Assembly: GCF_025630775.1 (NCBI RefSeq) | Contig: NZ_JAOSZE010000027.1 | Location: 62,001 to 126,000, forward strand | DNA from: Actinoplanes sp. KI2 | GTDB lineage: Bacteria; Actinomycetota; Actinomycetes; Mycobacteriales; Micromonosporaceae | Length of the DNA stretch: 64,000 nucleotides | Direction: 5' to 3' | Part shown: piece after piece, positions 40,682 to 49,201 of the stretch | Layout: every line of letters begins with the position of its first letter | How positions within the stretch are numbered: the stretch's first letter is position 1 | Notes under the pieces: generated by a model | Told to the model about the DNA's origin: nothing | The model's input: the letters and a program-made list of their open reading frames with translations, nothing else | Databases searched by the model: none | Position numbers and translations under genes: made by a program

Positions 40682-41436
40682 CCCCGCCGCGTGCCGAGGC
40701 TGAGCGCGAACTCCCGGACGGGCTCGGACCAGGCCCGTGGGTCCGGCCAGCAGAACGTGTGCGGTCCGGGCACGTCGACGTGGCTGCCTGCGGCAGCGAG
40801 GGTGGCCAAGCGCCGCGTCCATCGGCGCGTGCTGAGTGCGTCCTCGCGGCCGCGAACTACCAGCGTGGGTACGGGCAGGGCCGCGACCGCCGAGGTGAGG
40901 TCGTAGCCGCGGTGTTCGTGCAGCACGTGCCGGAGCCGCCGGAGGCCGGCCCGTTTGCGCTCGCGGCGGTTGACTCGCTCGAGCCCGCTCGGCTCCCGGG
41001 TCAGATCGAGCGCCCAACGCGTGAGGACGCCGGGCAGGGTTCGCCAGGCGGGGTCGAAGACCGGCGAGCCCAGCACGACGGCGGCCACGTCGTCGCGGCT
41101 CGGCGCGGTGGCGGTGGCGACCTGGGTGCCGCTGGAGTGCCCGGCGAGAATGACCCGGCCGGGCCCGTGCCGGTCGAGCCAGTCGCCGAGCGCGGCGGCG
41201 AACTCGGCGACGCTCAGCTCGTGCGGCGGGTCGCCGCTGCCACCGCAGCCGGGCAGGTCGATCAGGTGGGCCCGGGTCCAGCCGGACATTGCCGCGAGGC
41301 TGGGCAGCAGGTAGTCGCAGGCGGTCATCCCGTGCACCAGGATCACCTCGGGGACGCCGGCGCGCGGGGCACCGGCGCTGCGGCTGCGGATCCGGCCCAG
41401 CACCCCGTCGTGCTGCCGGGTCTCGACCTCGGTCAT
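40654..41436 (-). CDS. Alpha/beta hydrolase
   Basis: 260 residues. VILVHGMTACDYLLPSLAAM is the oxyanion region, LAGHSSGTQVA carries the nucleophile Ser, LVVRGREDALS the acid and GPHTFCWPD the His. This is a general lipase/esterase-type fold with no clear substrate. ATG 41436 was chosen because the protein begins MTEVETRQHDG. It overlaps the convergent CorA gene at its 3' end and is divergent from the frameshifted gene at 41489. Confidence 0.85.
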   Translation of the reverse strand: MTEVETRQHDGVLGRIRSRSAGAPRAGVPEVILVHGMTACDYLLPSLAAMSGWTRAHLIDLPGCGGSGDPPHELSVAEFAAALGDWLDRHGPGRVILAGHSSGTQVATATAPSRDDVAAVVLGSPVFDPAWRTLPGVLTRWALDLTREPSGLERVNRRERKRAGLRRLRHVLHEHRGYDLTSAVAALPVPTLVVRGREDALSTRRWTRRLATLAAAGSHVDVPGPHTFCWPDPRAWSEPVREFALSLGTRRGQSHPLRRR

Positions 41437-41488
41437 GAACAGAGCGGTACCCGGATTCGGCTGCGCCGATACCGGGAATCCGAAGGGA

Positions 41489-42857
41489 ATGAAGCTGCCA
41501 CCCGAGGTCGCCGGGTTCGACTCGGCGTCGGCGATGGTCGTCGCGCTCGCCCGGTTCCTGCACGGGAGGGACACGCCGCCGCTCGGCAAGCCGCTGTTCC
41601 GTGCGCTACGGCCGGTCGCCGCGGTGGCGTCCCGGCTGCCCCCGCCGGCGCAGGAGACGCTGTACAGCGTCTTCAGCGGTGCGGAGGGTCGCCGGCCGGA
41701 CGAGATCGGCCGGCTGGACATGGATGCGGTCTCCGCGGGGATCGCCGGGGCCTATCCACGGCGGCGGTATCCGGCCGTCGTGATCGGGTCGTCGGGTGGG
41801 GCGCTGGTGCACCTGTGCGCCGCCCTCGGGGTGCCGTGGTTGCCGCAGACCTTGCTGTTGCCGGTACGGCAACGGGGTTTGCCGCCGGACGAACCGCGAC
41901 GGGCCGCAGCAGCGCTCGCCGGCACCGCCCGAGCCTTCCTGGACCGCAACCCGGATCACGTGCTGCACCACATGCACGACCCCAACCAGGATCGGCTCAC
42001 CCTGCGGCGGATCGCCTACTTCCGGGTCAAGCGGCGCACGCTCGGGCCGGCCTACGAGCGGTTCCTGGCCGAACGCCTCGAACCGGGCGGGCTGATCGTC
42101 GTGGCTGAATGCGGCAAACGATGGCCGGTGACGCGGTTGGGGGAGCGGCATCTGTTCCAGTTCGGCGCGGTCGGCGGGATGTCACCGGCGCAGTACCGCG
42201 AGGGCGGCGACGAGTTGGTCGCTTACCTGCATCGGTACGGTGTCGACCGGACCCGGTGGGACGCGCCGGAGCCGGACGGCGACGCGCCCGAGGCGGAGTG
42301 GGGCTTCGAGCCGGCGCTGGGCGAGGACGTCGCCGGCTTCGCCGAGCGGCACGGTTTCCGGGTGCACCGGCTCACGTTCGATGAACCCGAGGACCTCAGC
42401 CCGCCGGTCGCCGACCTGTACCGGGACTGGTACCCGCCGGCGAGGGCTGCCCGGCAACCGGCTGTTCGTGGACTCGTTCATGCTGCTCGATCCGTGGTGG
42501 ACGCTGCGGGCGGGTGTGGTGCCCTACTGGAGCGTCTTTCCGGTGCAGCCGTCCCTGGAGAAGCTGCACCGATATTTGGACGGGGTCGAGGCCTACGACC
42601 ATCTGCAGGTGGCGCTGTTCTGCCACGGGGTCGCGTCGGTCGGCATCGCCACCGCCGCGCAGTGGCGTGAGCTGCTGCACCGGGCCAAGGCGAGCGGCGA
42701 GTTCGCCGGCGTATCGCCACGCCGCTATCCGCGGGACTTCGGTTCGTTCTTCTTCCAGCACGCTCTGCGCCGGATCGAGCCACGCCGGCCGATGCCCGAA
42801 CCGTTGCCGCTCGGGGACTTCCTGAGCGCGGCCGACCAGAGGAACTCGCGCCGGTAG
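41489..42857 (+). pseudogene. Hypothetical protein gene interrupted by a one-base frameshift
   Basis: Two frames together make one protein of about 455 residues. The first frame runs to DLYRDWYPP; the second continues as RRRGLPGNRLFVDSFMLLDPW and ends AADQRNSRR. Removing one C from the CCC at 42433-42435 joins them as DWYRRRGLPGN with no loss. The N-terminal half has VVIGSSGGALVHL and HHMHDPNQDRLTLRRIAYFRVK; I do not recognise a family. Either a real inactivating mutation or a base-calling error. The start at ATG 41489 has only a weak GGGA; the last ~20 codons lie inside a direct repeat. Confidence 0.7.
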
Positions 42858-42861
42858 AGGT
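42793..42861 (+). repeat. 69-bp direct repeat, left copy
   Basis: Matches 44305-44373 at 61 of 69 positions by eye without gaps. It covers the 3' end of the frameshifted gene. On the minus strand it contains a copy of the last codons of the LLM enzyme gene (LYRREFL). The repeats bracket a 1.4-kb block. Confidence 0.75.
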
Positions 42862-43072
42862 GCCTGACTTCCAACAGGTTCACGGGGGCGCTTGGCGAGG
42901 GTCGGCGTCGGTTCCGATGGTGAGATCGTCGCCGGCTGCGGGTGATGGTTGAGTGCAAGCCGGCCGTTGCCGACGGTCACGTATGGCTCGGGCTCGGGCG
43001 GCGGCTTGCGCCGCCAGGTCGTGAGCCACTGCGACCCGGTGTTGGGTGTGCCGGCCGTACAACTGCCGGTGA

Positions 43073-43342
43073 CCCGGGTGGCCGCGGCCGCTCTCGCTGG
43101 AGCAGATCGCCGCGGCGGCCGGTACGAGTGGGCGGACGTTGTAGTCGGCGTTTCGCCGCTACCTGCAGACCACGCCGATGGAGTATCTGCGCCGGGTCCG
43201 GCTCGATCGGGCCGCGTAACAGTTGCGCGCGGCCGACCCGGCCGGCGTCACCGTGGCCGAGGTGGCGCGCCGGTGGGGCTGGGCCAGCGCCAGCGGATCC
43301 GCCGCCGGCTGACGGCATCGCACCTACGCCGGCCTCATCAGT
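43073..43342 (+). pseudogene. Dead AraC-family regulator, HTH domain only
   Basis: One frame gives a recognisable AraC DNA-binding domain: LSLEQIAAAAGTSGRTL, stop, SAFRRYLQTTPMEYLRRVRL-DRAA, stop, QLRAADPAGVTVAEVARRWGWAS. In-frame stops are TAG at 43142-43144, TAA at 43217-43219 and TGA at 43310-43312. The first two fit CAG-to-TAG and CAA-to-TAA changes at positions often occupied by Gln in the family. No N-terminal domain is found. The rest of the 42858-43480 interval shows no other gene. Confidence 0.75.
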
Positions 43343-43480
43343 ACCCGGTCAGAAAGCTAAAGTGGGGCGCTCCCTTCCTGTTCGCCTAGGGCCACCGGGG
43401 GTGCCGTGTCCAACCACGCACCGGCTGGCTACGTGTCCCTTCTGCCGACTGGTGGTCCGGCTTTACTCAGGAGACCTGCC

Positions 43481-43900
43481 GTGCGACAAAGGCTCAATCT
43501 GATTCTGCTCGGCGTGCGCGATGTGGCCGCGTCTGTCGCGTTCTATGAGGCGCTGGGCTGGCGGAAGGCAGCAGCGGGTTCGGACGAGTTCGCACTGTTC
43601 GAGCTGGGTGGGGTCGCGGTGGCCGTTCAGTCCCGGGCGGCGTTCGCGGCAGACGCCGGTCTGCCGGACCGTGGACCGGGCGGTTTCGCCGGTTTCGCGC
43701 TTGCGTATGTGGCTCGCAGTGCCGATGAGGTGTATCAAGTCATGACCAAGGCTGCGGAGCTGGGCGCCACCGTCACACGCTCGGCGAGCCCCAACCCATG
43801 GGGTCACAGCGGCTATTTCACCGACGCGGACGGTCACCTGTTCGAGGTGCTGTACGAGGACGGCTGGATCTTCGACGCAAACGATGACCTGGTGCTCTGA
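43481..43900 (+). CDS. VOC-family (glyoxalase/bleomycin resistance-like) protein
   Basis: 139 residues with two beta-alpha-beta-beta-beta modules. RQRLNLILLGVRDVAASVAF and FYEALGWRKA open the first; AELGATVTRSAS, GHSGYFTDADGHLFEVLY close the second, where Glu in FEVLY is a typical metal ligand. The GTG at 43481 was chosen because AGGAG lies 7 bases upstream; an upstream GTG at 43406 has no such site. It lies inside the direct-repeat-flanked block. Confidence 0.85.
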   Translation: MRQRLNLILLGVRDVAASVAFYEALGWRKAAAGSDEFALFELGGVAVAVQSRAAFAADAGLPDRGPGGFAGFALAYVARSADEVYQVMTKAAELGATVTRSASPNPWGHSGYFTDADGHLFEVLYEDGWIFDANDDLVL

Positions 43901-43952
43901 CGACCGTGGCCAGACCAGCCGCGGCGACGACCGCCGCTATTGGCGTCGTGTA

Positions 43953-44192
43953 CTACCCGTCCGGACATCGGCGGGCCTGCTCGCGGCGTTCCCGGGCGGC
44001 GAACTCTTCCGCATGGGCGGCGGCCGCCAGATGCTCTACGGCGCGTTCCGGCTGATCGGCAGCCATCTGCCGCCGGACCGCCGCCACCCGCTCCTCGGTG
44101 GCCACAATGGCGCGAGCGAGTCTGGCCGCCTCGTTCCGTAGCCTCGCCGCCCGGTTGATCTGGGCAGCCGCGTTGGGATCGTCGTCCGCCAT
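43953..44192 (-). CDS. Small coiled-coil protein
   Basis: 79 residues, nearly all helical and charged: NRAARLRNEAARLARAIVATEE, RVAAVRRQMAADQPERAV and AAAHAEEFAARERREQARR. It looks like a soluble coiled coil with no catalytic motif. ATG 44192 gives MADDDPNAAAQ; an upstream start at 44258 is possible but lacks a ribosome site. Also inside the direct-repeat-flanked block. Confidence 0.6.
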   Translation of the reverse strand: MADDDPNAAAQINRAARLRNEAARLARAIVATEERVAAVRRQMAADQPERAVEHLAAAAHAEEFAARERREQARRCPDG

Positions 44193-44304
44193 GTATCCCG
44201 ACTGCCCCGCGTGGGCCAACCGAAACCGGCTGCCGACTCGGAACACCCACCTGATCAACCTCAGCCGCCCGGCGGCCGTCGCGGACCTCGACTGAAAAGG
44301 GCGG

Positions 44305-44373
44305 TACCCGAACCGTTGCCCGTCGCGGACGTCCGGAGCGCGGCCGATCAGAGGAACTCGCGCCGATAGAGGT
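44305..44373 (+). repeat. 69-bp direct repeat, right copy
   Basis: Matches 42793-42861 at 61 of 69 positions. It overlaps the last nine codons of the LLM enzyme gene, which ends at 44348, so the right copy is probably the original position of that gene end. Confidence 0.75.
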
Positions 44374-45286
44374 CGATGAGTTCCCGGTAGTGCGGGCCGA
44401 TGTTCGACACGTACACCTCGTCGAAGCCCGCGGCCTCGTACTTCTTCAGCTGCTCGGCGTGCCCGGCCGGGTCGGGGCCGCAGGGCAGTGCCTGCCGGGT
44501 CATCTCCGGGGTGACCAGCTGCGCGGCCTGCTCGAAGTGTTTCGGCGAGGGCAGCACCTGGGACAGTTCGCCGGGGATGCCGGAGGTGCCCCAGAGCCGG
44601 TGGGCGATCTCGACGCCCCGGTCCTCGTCCGGCGCCCAGCAGCCCTTGAAGCCGCCCTGCACGGTCTTGCCGTCGCCGCCGCGCCGGCGGAACTCGGCGA
44701 CCAGGTCCCCGTCGGGGAAGGTGGAGATGTAGCCGTCGCCGATGCGGGCCGCGACCTCGATCGCCTTCGGGCCGAACGCGGACACGTACACCGGCGGTGG
44801 TTGCGCCGGCCGGGTGTAGATCTTCGCCTGGTCGACGGTGTAGTGCTTGCCGTGGTGGGTGACGTAGTCGCCCGCCCAGAGCTTGCGCAGCACGTCGACG
44901 GCCTCCTCGAGCATCTCGAGGCGTTCCTCGGCGAACGGCCAGCGGTCACCGAGGATGTGCTCGTTGAGCGCCTCGCCGGTGCCCACGCCGAGCACGAACC
45001 GGCCGGAGTGCAAGACCGCGCTGGTGGCCGCGGCCTGGGCGGTCACGGCCGGGTGGATCCGCATGATCGGGCAGGTCACCGCGGTGGTCACCGGAATCGT
45101 GACGGCCTGGGCGAGCGCGCCGATCATCGACCAGACGAACGGGCTCTGCCCCTGGGCGTCATTCCACGGATGGTAGTGGTCGGAGATCCACAAGCCGTGG
45201 AACCCGGCGTCCTGCGCCAGGCGCGCCTGCTCGATCAGCTGGGCCGGGGTGAACTCCTCGCTGGAGAGGAAATATCCGATGCGCAT
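44348..45286 (-). CDS. F420-dependent LLM-class oxidoreductase
   Basis: 312 residues of the luciferase-like TIM-barrel family, closest in pattern to the F420-dependent glucose-6-phosphate-dehydrogenase-like group. RIGYFLSSEEFTPAQLIEQA at the start, GLWISDHYHPWNDAQGQSPF, GRFVLGVGTGEALNEHI and the C-terminal GFDEVYVSNIGPHY are typical. It uses cofactor F420; substrate unknown. The 3' end forms part of the 69-bp repeat. F420 use agrees with the Ddn-like protein at 8147. Confidence 0.88.
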   Translation of the reverse strand: MRIGYFLSSEEFTPAQLIEQARLAQDAGFHGLWISDHYHPWNDAQGQSPFVWSMIGALAQAVTIPVTTAVTCPIMRIHPAVTAQAAATSAVLHSGRFVLGVGTGEALNEHILGDRWPFAEERLEMLEEAVDVLRKLWAGDYVTHHGKHYTVDQAKIYTRPAQPPPVYVSAFGPKAIEVAARIGDGYISTFPDGDLVAEFRRRGGDGKTVQGGFKGCWAPDEDRGVEIAHRLWGTSGIPGELSQVLPSPKHFEQAAQLVTPEMTRQALPCGPDPAGHAEQLKKYEAAGFDEVYVSNIGPHYRELIDLYRREFL

Positions 45287-45346
45287 GCCCGACGGTTACC
45301 CCGCATTCGAGGGTTAACGCCTCCGGCGGCGGGCATCCGTAAAGCC

Positions 45347-45658
45347 ATGATTGCCGTGTTGGACGGGCCGGCCGGCCACGAGCGGGATTGGCGGCTGATC
45401 GGCCGGAGCGCCGGGAGCGCCGACCTGCTGGCGAGGATCGTCGCCGGCGAGAAAACTCCCACCTTGCGGCTGGCCGTCCGGCGGCTCGTCGAAGGCGACG
45501 GGCACCTGGTGGTCGACGGGAGCGGGGACGGGCACTTCCGCTGGCGGTTCGTCAGCACGGAGGGTGTTCTTCTCGCCGAGTCGCCGCCGGTGTATCGCGA
45601 CGAGCAGGCCTGCCGGGACGGGTTCGCCACCACCCAGCAGGCGGCGCAGCTGGTCTGA
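45347..45658 (+). CDS. DUF1508-like small protein
   Basis: 103 residues. The C-terminal part HFRWRFVSTEGVLLAESPPVY with DEQACRDGFATTQQ resembles the DUF1508/YegP repeat, which pairs a strand with a helix and has unknown function. The N-terminal part (MIAVLDGPAGHERDWRLIGR) looks like a second, weaker copy. There is no clear ribosome site before ATG 45347. It converges on the DUF6328 gene with a 4-base gap. Confidence 0.7.
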   Translation: MIAVLDGPAGHERDWRLIGRSAGSADLLARIVAGEKTPTLRLAVRRLVEGDGHLVVDGSGDGHFRWRFVSTEGVLLAESPPVYRDEQACRDGFATTQQAAQLV

Positions 45659-45662
45659 CCGG

Positions 45663-46187
45663 TCAGCCGGGTTCGCCGTCGCTGACCTGTTCGTCCTCCT
45701 CCTCGTCGTCCTCGTCGATCCAGTTGTGCCGGTACCACGGGATGGCGGCCCAGAACGCGAGGAAGAAGAGGGCGGTCGCGCCGCCCAGCAGCAGGGCCAT
45801 CGGGCGCGACAGCAGGTAGTCGACGATGAGGAAGACGCTGCTGACCATGGAGATCAGCAGGAAGGCGAGGCCGCCGGTGGCCATCCGATGGGCGTAGCGG
45901 ACCAGCTCGGGCTTGCGGCCCTGGCGGAACAGCGCCCGGTGGAACGCGACCGGCGAGATGATCATCGCGGTGGAGGCCGCGGCGGCGAGCAGCGCGACGA
46001 TGTAGACGTCTTTCTGGAACGCCGTGGTGCGGGGGAAACCGTTGCTGAACGGCAGGGTCAGCAGGAAGGCGAACAGGATCTGGATGCCGGTCTGCGCCAC
46101 GCGTAGCTCTTGCAGCAGGTCACCGAAGTTCCGGTCCCAGCGGTGCTTCTCGTCCTCGTGGCGGATGTGGCGCTTCTCGGACGTCAT
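45663..46187 (-). CDS. DUF6328-type membrane protein
   Basis: 174 residues with four membrane helices. The conserved start FGDLLQELRVAQTGIQILFAFLLTLPF is typical of this actinobacterial family. An acidic tail (DEDDEEEDEQ) ends the protein. The function is unknown. ATG 46187 gives MTSEKRHIRHEDEKHRW, a strongly charged N-terminus. Confidence 0.82.
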   Translation of the reverse strand: MTSEKRHIRHEDEKHRWDRNFGDLLQELRVAQTGIQILFAFLLTLPFSNGFPRTTAFQKDVYIVALLAAAASTAMIISPVAFHRALFRQGRKPELVRYAHRMATGGLAFLLISMVSSVFLIVDYLLSRPMALLLGGATALFFLAFWAAIPWYRHNWIDEDDEEEDEQVSDGEPG

Positions 46188-46256
46188 GACCTCCCGGAAT
46201 GCCCCACCTGGCGATCATCGAAACGGCCAGGTCAAAGCTCGCCTGGATGCGGCCTC

Positions 46257-47333
46257 TCAGTAGGGGTCGCCGGTTCCGGGCAGCCGGCCGTGGGCCAGGC
46301 CCGCGAATCGGCCGGGCAGGTCGGGATCGCCGGACAGCGGCGGGCTCGGCGCGTGCGCCCGATCGGCCATCCCGGCGACCAGTTCGCGCAGCGCCGACAC
46401 CGCGTCCGTCCGGGGTGTCCAGCCCAGTTCCCGCTCCGCCCGATCGCAGGACATCAGCGGCGCCGCCAGCGCCAGGTGCACCCAGCCGGCGTCCACCGGC
46501 TGCAGGCGCAGCCACCAGCTGAGCGCGGCGCCGCCGAGCAGCGCCGCCGAGGGCAGCGTCAGCGGCACGCCGTGGAAGACGCTCGCCGCGACCCGCGCGT
46601 CGAGCACGGGTCCGGCCGCCAGGTTGAACGGTCCCCGCACCTCGCTTCGCAGGATTTTCGTGTACGCCTCGGCCACGTCGTCGGCGTGCACCGCCTGCAG
46701 CCGCAGTCGCCGGTGCGCGGGGACGACCGGTATCCGCTGAAAGCGCAGCAGCCGGGCGGGCAGCAGCGGTCCGGCGAAGTACCGCCCGATCTCGGTGCCG
46801 GCCGCCCGCTGGAAGATCAGCCCGGGCCGAACCCGCACCACCCGCAGCTCCGGCCGGTCCGCCTCGACCTCGTCCAGCATCCGCTCGACGAGTGCCTTGT
46901 GCCGGCTGTACGACGACTCCCGGACCCCGAGGCGCGGGTGGCACTCGGCGACGAACCGGTCCTTGGGCCCGGGGGAGTAAACCCCGACCGACGAGGCCTG
47001 CACCAGCGCGCCGACGCGGGCGGTCACCGCGGCCCGGGCCACCTCGCGACCGCCGAGCACGTTGGTCCGGTACAGCCGCCGCGGGTCGTGACTGGGCTGG
47101 ATCTGCCAGGCCAGGTTGACCACGGCGTCCGCACCGCGGAAGACCCCCGCGAGCCGGTCGGCGGCCCCCTCCGCGGCGACGTCCACCGCGTGCCATTCGG
47201 CGTTGCGATACACACCCACCCACTCGGGCGGCCGGCGAGCCACCCCGACGATCTCGACATCGGCCTCGGACCGCAGGCGGCGCAGCAGGGCCGTGCCGGC
47301 GTTCCCGGATGCTCCGACGATCACTACTCGCAT
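46257..47333 (-). CDS. NAD-dependent epimerase/dehydratase family protein
   Basis: 358 residues of the extended SDR family. VVIVGASGNAGTALLRRL is the NAD-binding motif, QASSVGVYSPGP carries the catalytic Ser region, and ESSYSRHKALVERML holds the YxxxK active-site pair. The C-terminal half (LQAVHADDVAEAYTKIL, ELGWTP) matches sugar-nucleotide epimerases. Substrate cannot be told. ATG 47333. Confidence 0.88.
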   Translation of the reverse strand: MRVVIVGASGNAGTALLRRLRSEADVEIVGVARRPPEWVGVYRNAEWHAVDVAAEGAADRLAGVFRGADAVVNLAWQIQPSHDPRRLYRTNVLGGREVARAAVTARVGALVQASSVGVYSPGPKDRFVAECHPRLGVRESSYSRHKALVERMLDEVEADRPELRVVRVRPGLIFQRAAGTEIGRYFAGPLLPARLLRFQRIPVVPAHRRLRLQAVHADDVAEAYTKILRSEVRGPFNLAAGPVLDARVAASVFHGVPLTLPSAALLGGAALSWWLRLQPVDAGWVHLALAAPLMSCDRAERELGWTPRTDAVSALRELVAGMADRAHAPSPPLSGDPDLPGRFAGLAHGRLPGTGDPY

Positions 47334-47382
47334 GCCGGCCGCATACCCCGGTCCGGAGAGTTCACGCCGGGTAGGTTCGCGG

Positions 47383-48054
47383 TCAGCCCTCGACGCCGGT
47401 GGCGGTGTGTGCGGTACCGACCGGCTTCGACTGGGGAGAGCCGCGTTGGCGCAGGTAGATGGAGAGGATCGCCATCGAGGCCACGGCGAGCAGCTCGGAC
47501 TGCCAGTTCTGCAGGGTGCGGTTCCAGAAGTCGGGGGCGCGCAGGTACTGCGCCCAGCTGATCGGGTCTTCCAGGTCGGCGAGTTGGCGTTCGTTGTAGG
47601 CGGCCACGCCGGCGATCGACTGGGCCAGCCAGCAGGCCACGAAGATCAGGCCCATGGTCAGGCCGAGGGAGTTGCCGAACAGCCACAGGCGGATGCCGCG
47701 GGCGCGGGCCCAGGCCGGGGAGTCGTCGTCGGCGTACGGGCCGATCTTCTGTTTTTGATCGGATTCGAGGCCCTCTTCGCCGACCGGTTTGGACTCGGGG
47801 GAGCCGCGTTGGACGAGCCAGACGGTCAGGAAGATGTAGAGGAAGAACTGCAAGTACTCGGACTGCCAGTTCTCGGCGACGTCGACGGCGAAGCTCGCGG
47901 AGGTCACGTAGCGGGCCAGCGAGATCGGCTCGAGGCCGTCGGTGAGTTGTTGCTGGTTGAAGTCGGCGTGCCCGGAGAGCGCCTGCCCGACGAGCACGAT
48001 CAGGAACAGCAGGCCGAAGACCAGGCCGAGGGAGTGGTCGCGTAGTCGTCTCAT
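47383..48054 (-). CDS. DUF6766 membrane protein with internal duplication
   Basis: 223 residues in two repeated halves, each with two membrane helices. Half one has SLGLVFGLLFLIVLVGQA, ENWQSEYLQFF and VQRGSPESKPVG; half two has SLGLTMGLIFVACWLAQS, QNWQSELLAVA and RQRGSPQSKPVG. The paired NWQSE and RGSPxSKPVG motifs are striking. Function unknown. ATG 48054 overlaps the stop of the 30-residue peptide gene (ATGA), so the three small genes form a coupled unit. Confidence 0.85.
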   Translation of the reverse strand: MRRLRDHSLGLVFGLLFLIVLVGQALSGHADFNQQQLTDGLEPISLARYVTSASFAVDVAENWQSEYLQFFLYIFLTVWLVQRGSPESKPVGEEGLESDQKQKIGPYADDDSPAWARARGIRLWLFGNSLGLTMGLIFVACWLAQSIAGVAAYNERQLADLEDPISWAQYLRAPDFWNRTLQNWQSELLAVASMAILSIYLRQRGSPQSKPVGTAHTATGVEG

Positions 48055-48143
48055 CGGTGCAGCGCCCCGATCGTGATCACGTAGCCGAGCCCGACGGTGA
48101 TCGCCACCAGCAACAGCACGAACAGCCAGCGCACCCGGCTCAC
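48051..48143 (-). CDS. 30-residue single-helix membrane peptide
   Basis: GTG 48143 to TGA 48051 encodes a 30-residue peptide that is almost all membrane helix (WLFVLLLVAITVGLGYVITI), with a basic SRVRW start. It is locked between two genes: its GTG overlaps the stop of the lipoprotein gene (GTGA) and its stop overlaps the ATG of the DUF6766 gene (ATGA). Such double coupling is strong evidence for translation. It may be a small subunit of the DUF6766 membrane protein; that is inference. Confidence 0.7.
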   Translation of the reverse strand: MSRVRWLFVLLLVAITVGLGYVITIGALHR

Positions 48144-48544
48144 CGCCCCGACACCGTGCAGTCGTACGGCCGGTCCTGCTCCTGCGGCCGGCAGCCGGCC
48201 GCCACGACCCGCCAGCCGCCGGGGAAGGTGGCCAGGAAGATCGTGTCGTGGTCGAGCCGGACCTTCGCCCATTGCCCGTACACCTGGGTGTCCTGCTCGG
48301 CGCCGGGCGCGGGCAGGTTCTCCTTCAGCACCCCGTCGGCGCAGGTCGCTTCCTGCTCCTGCGCCACGGCTTTCGCGGTCTGCGGTGCCAGCAGCGCGCA
48401 GGCCTGCTCGCCGTCGTGGTCGGCGACCGCCCGCAGCATGGCCACCGCCGCCGCGGTGGCCGCCGCCCGGCGGCCGCCGTCGCCACAGGCGGCCACGGCG
48501 GCCAGTAGCGCGGGCAGCACGAGAATCGGGATGAGGCGTCGCAC
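48140..48544 (-). CDS. Lipoprotein, hypothetical
   Basis: 134 residues. A signal with lipobox AVAAC (LIPILVLPALLAAVAAC) is followed by a helical, NTF2-like domain (AMLRAVADHDGEQACALLAPQ) with further Cys (EATCADGV, AAGCRPQ, PYDCTV). GTG 48544 was chosen because it places the signal peptide at the N-terminus with GGGA upstream; a longer frame to 48586 adds an unlikely charged extension. First gene of the three-gene unit with the 30-residue peptide and DUF6766 protein. Confidence 0.75.
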   Translation of the reverse strand: MRRLIPILVLPALLAAVAACGDGGRRAAATAAAVAMLRAVADHDGEQACALLAPQTAKAVAQEQEATCADGVLKENLPAPGAEQDTQVYGQWAKVRLDHDTIFLATFPGGWRVVAAGCRPQEQDRPYDCTVSGR

Positions 48545-48595
48545 GTCCCAAGATTCCCCCGATTCGGCGCCTTCTAAGCACGCCACCCGAGCCGG

Positions 48596-49201
48596 TCAGT
48601 CGGGTGGGGCCGGCATCGGGGTCGCGGCCAGCGCCCGGGCGACGGTGGCGAGGTTGGCGGCCATCGCCCGGCCGGTCTTGGCGGCCCAGTCGTGGCCCCG
48701 CTGGTCGTCCAGATAGTTCGGGCCGGCGCCGGGGCCGAGGTGCCAGTACGTCCAGGCCTGGCCGGGAACGGTGAAGCCGATGTCGCCGAGCGCGCCGGCG
48801 ATCTCGCTGATCACGTGGTGGGCGCCGTCCTCGTTGCCGGTGTTCACCACCCCGGCGACCTTGTCGTACGCGACGGGCCGGCCCTGCCGGTCGGTCTCGG
48901 AGATCATCGCGTCCATCCGCTCGATCACCCGCTGGGCGACCGAGGAGGGCCGGCCCACCCAGGTCGGCGTCGCGATGATCAGGATCTCGGCGGCCAGGAT
49001 CTGCCGCCGGATGCCGGGCCAGGCGTCGCCGTCGCCCATGTCGCTCTCGACGCCGGGCTTGATGTCGTGGTCGACGGCCCGGACCCAGTCCACGGTCACG
49101 CCGTCCTTCTCCAGCGCGTCCGCGACCACCTGGGCGAGGGCCTCGGTGTTGGACGGCTCGGGGGACGGCTTGAGGGTGCAGTTGACAATCACGGCTCGCA
49201 T
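48596..49201 (-). CDS. NADPH-dependent FMN reductase / flavodoxin-like protein
   Basis: 201 residues of the flavodoxin fold. VIVNCTLKPSPEPSNTEAL is the FMN phosphate-binding loop; EILIIATPTWVGRPSSVAQRVIERMD and VAGVVNTGNEDGAHH contact the flavin ring. Probably reduces quinones or flavins with NAD(P)H. It is divergent from the MFS gene at 49344; the 142 bases between hold no gene. Confidence 0.85.
   Translation of the reverse strand: MRAVIVNCTLKPSPEPSNTEALAQVVADALEKDGVTVDWVRAVDHDIKPGVESDMGDGDAWPGIRRQILAAEILIIATPTWVGRPSSVAQRVIERMDAMISETDRQGRPVAYDKVAGVVNTGNEDGAHHVISEIAGALGDIGFTVPGQAWTYWHLGPGAGPNYLDDQRGHDWAAKTGRAMAANLATVARALAATPMPAPPD

Noticed and set aside
38210..41563. Minus-strand reading frame of 1117 codons
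   Set aside because: Antisense to the MFS and CorA genes; low-complexity Arg/Gln/Asp/Gly translation without any recognisable motif.
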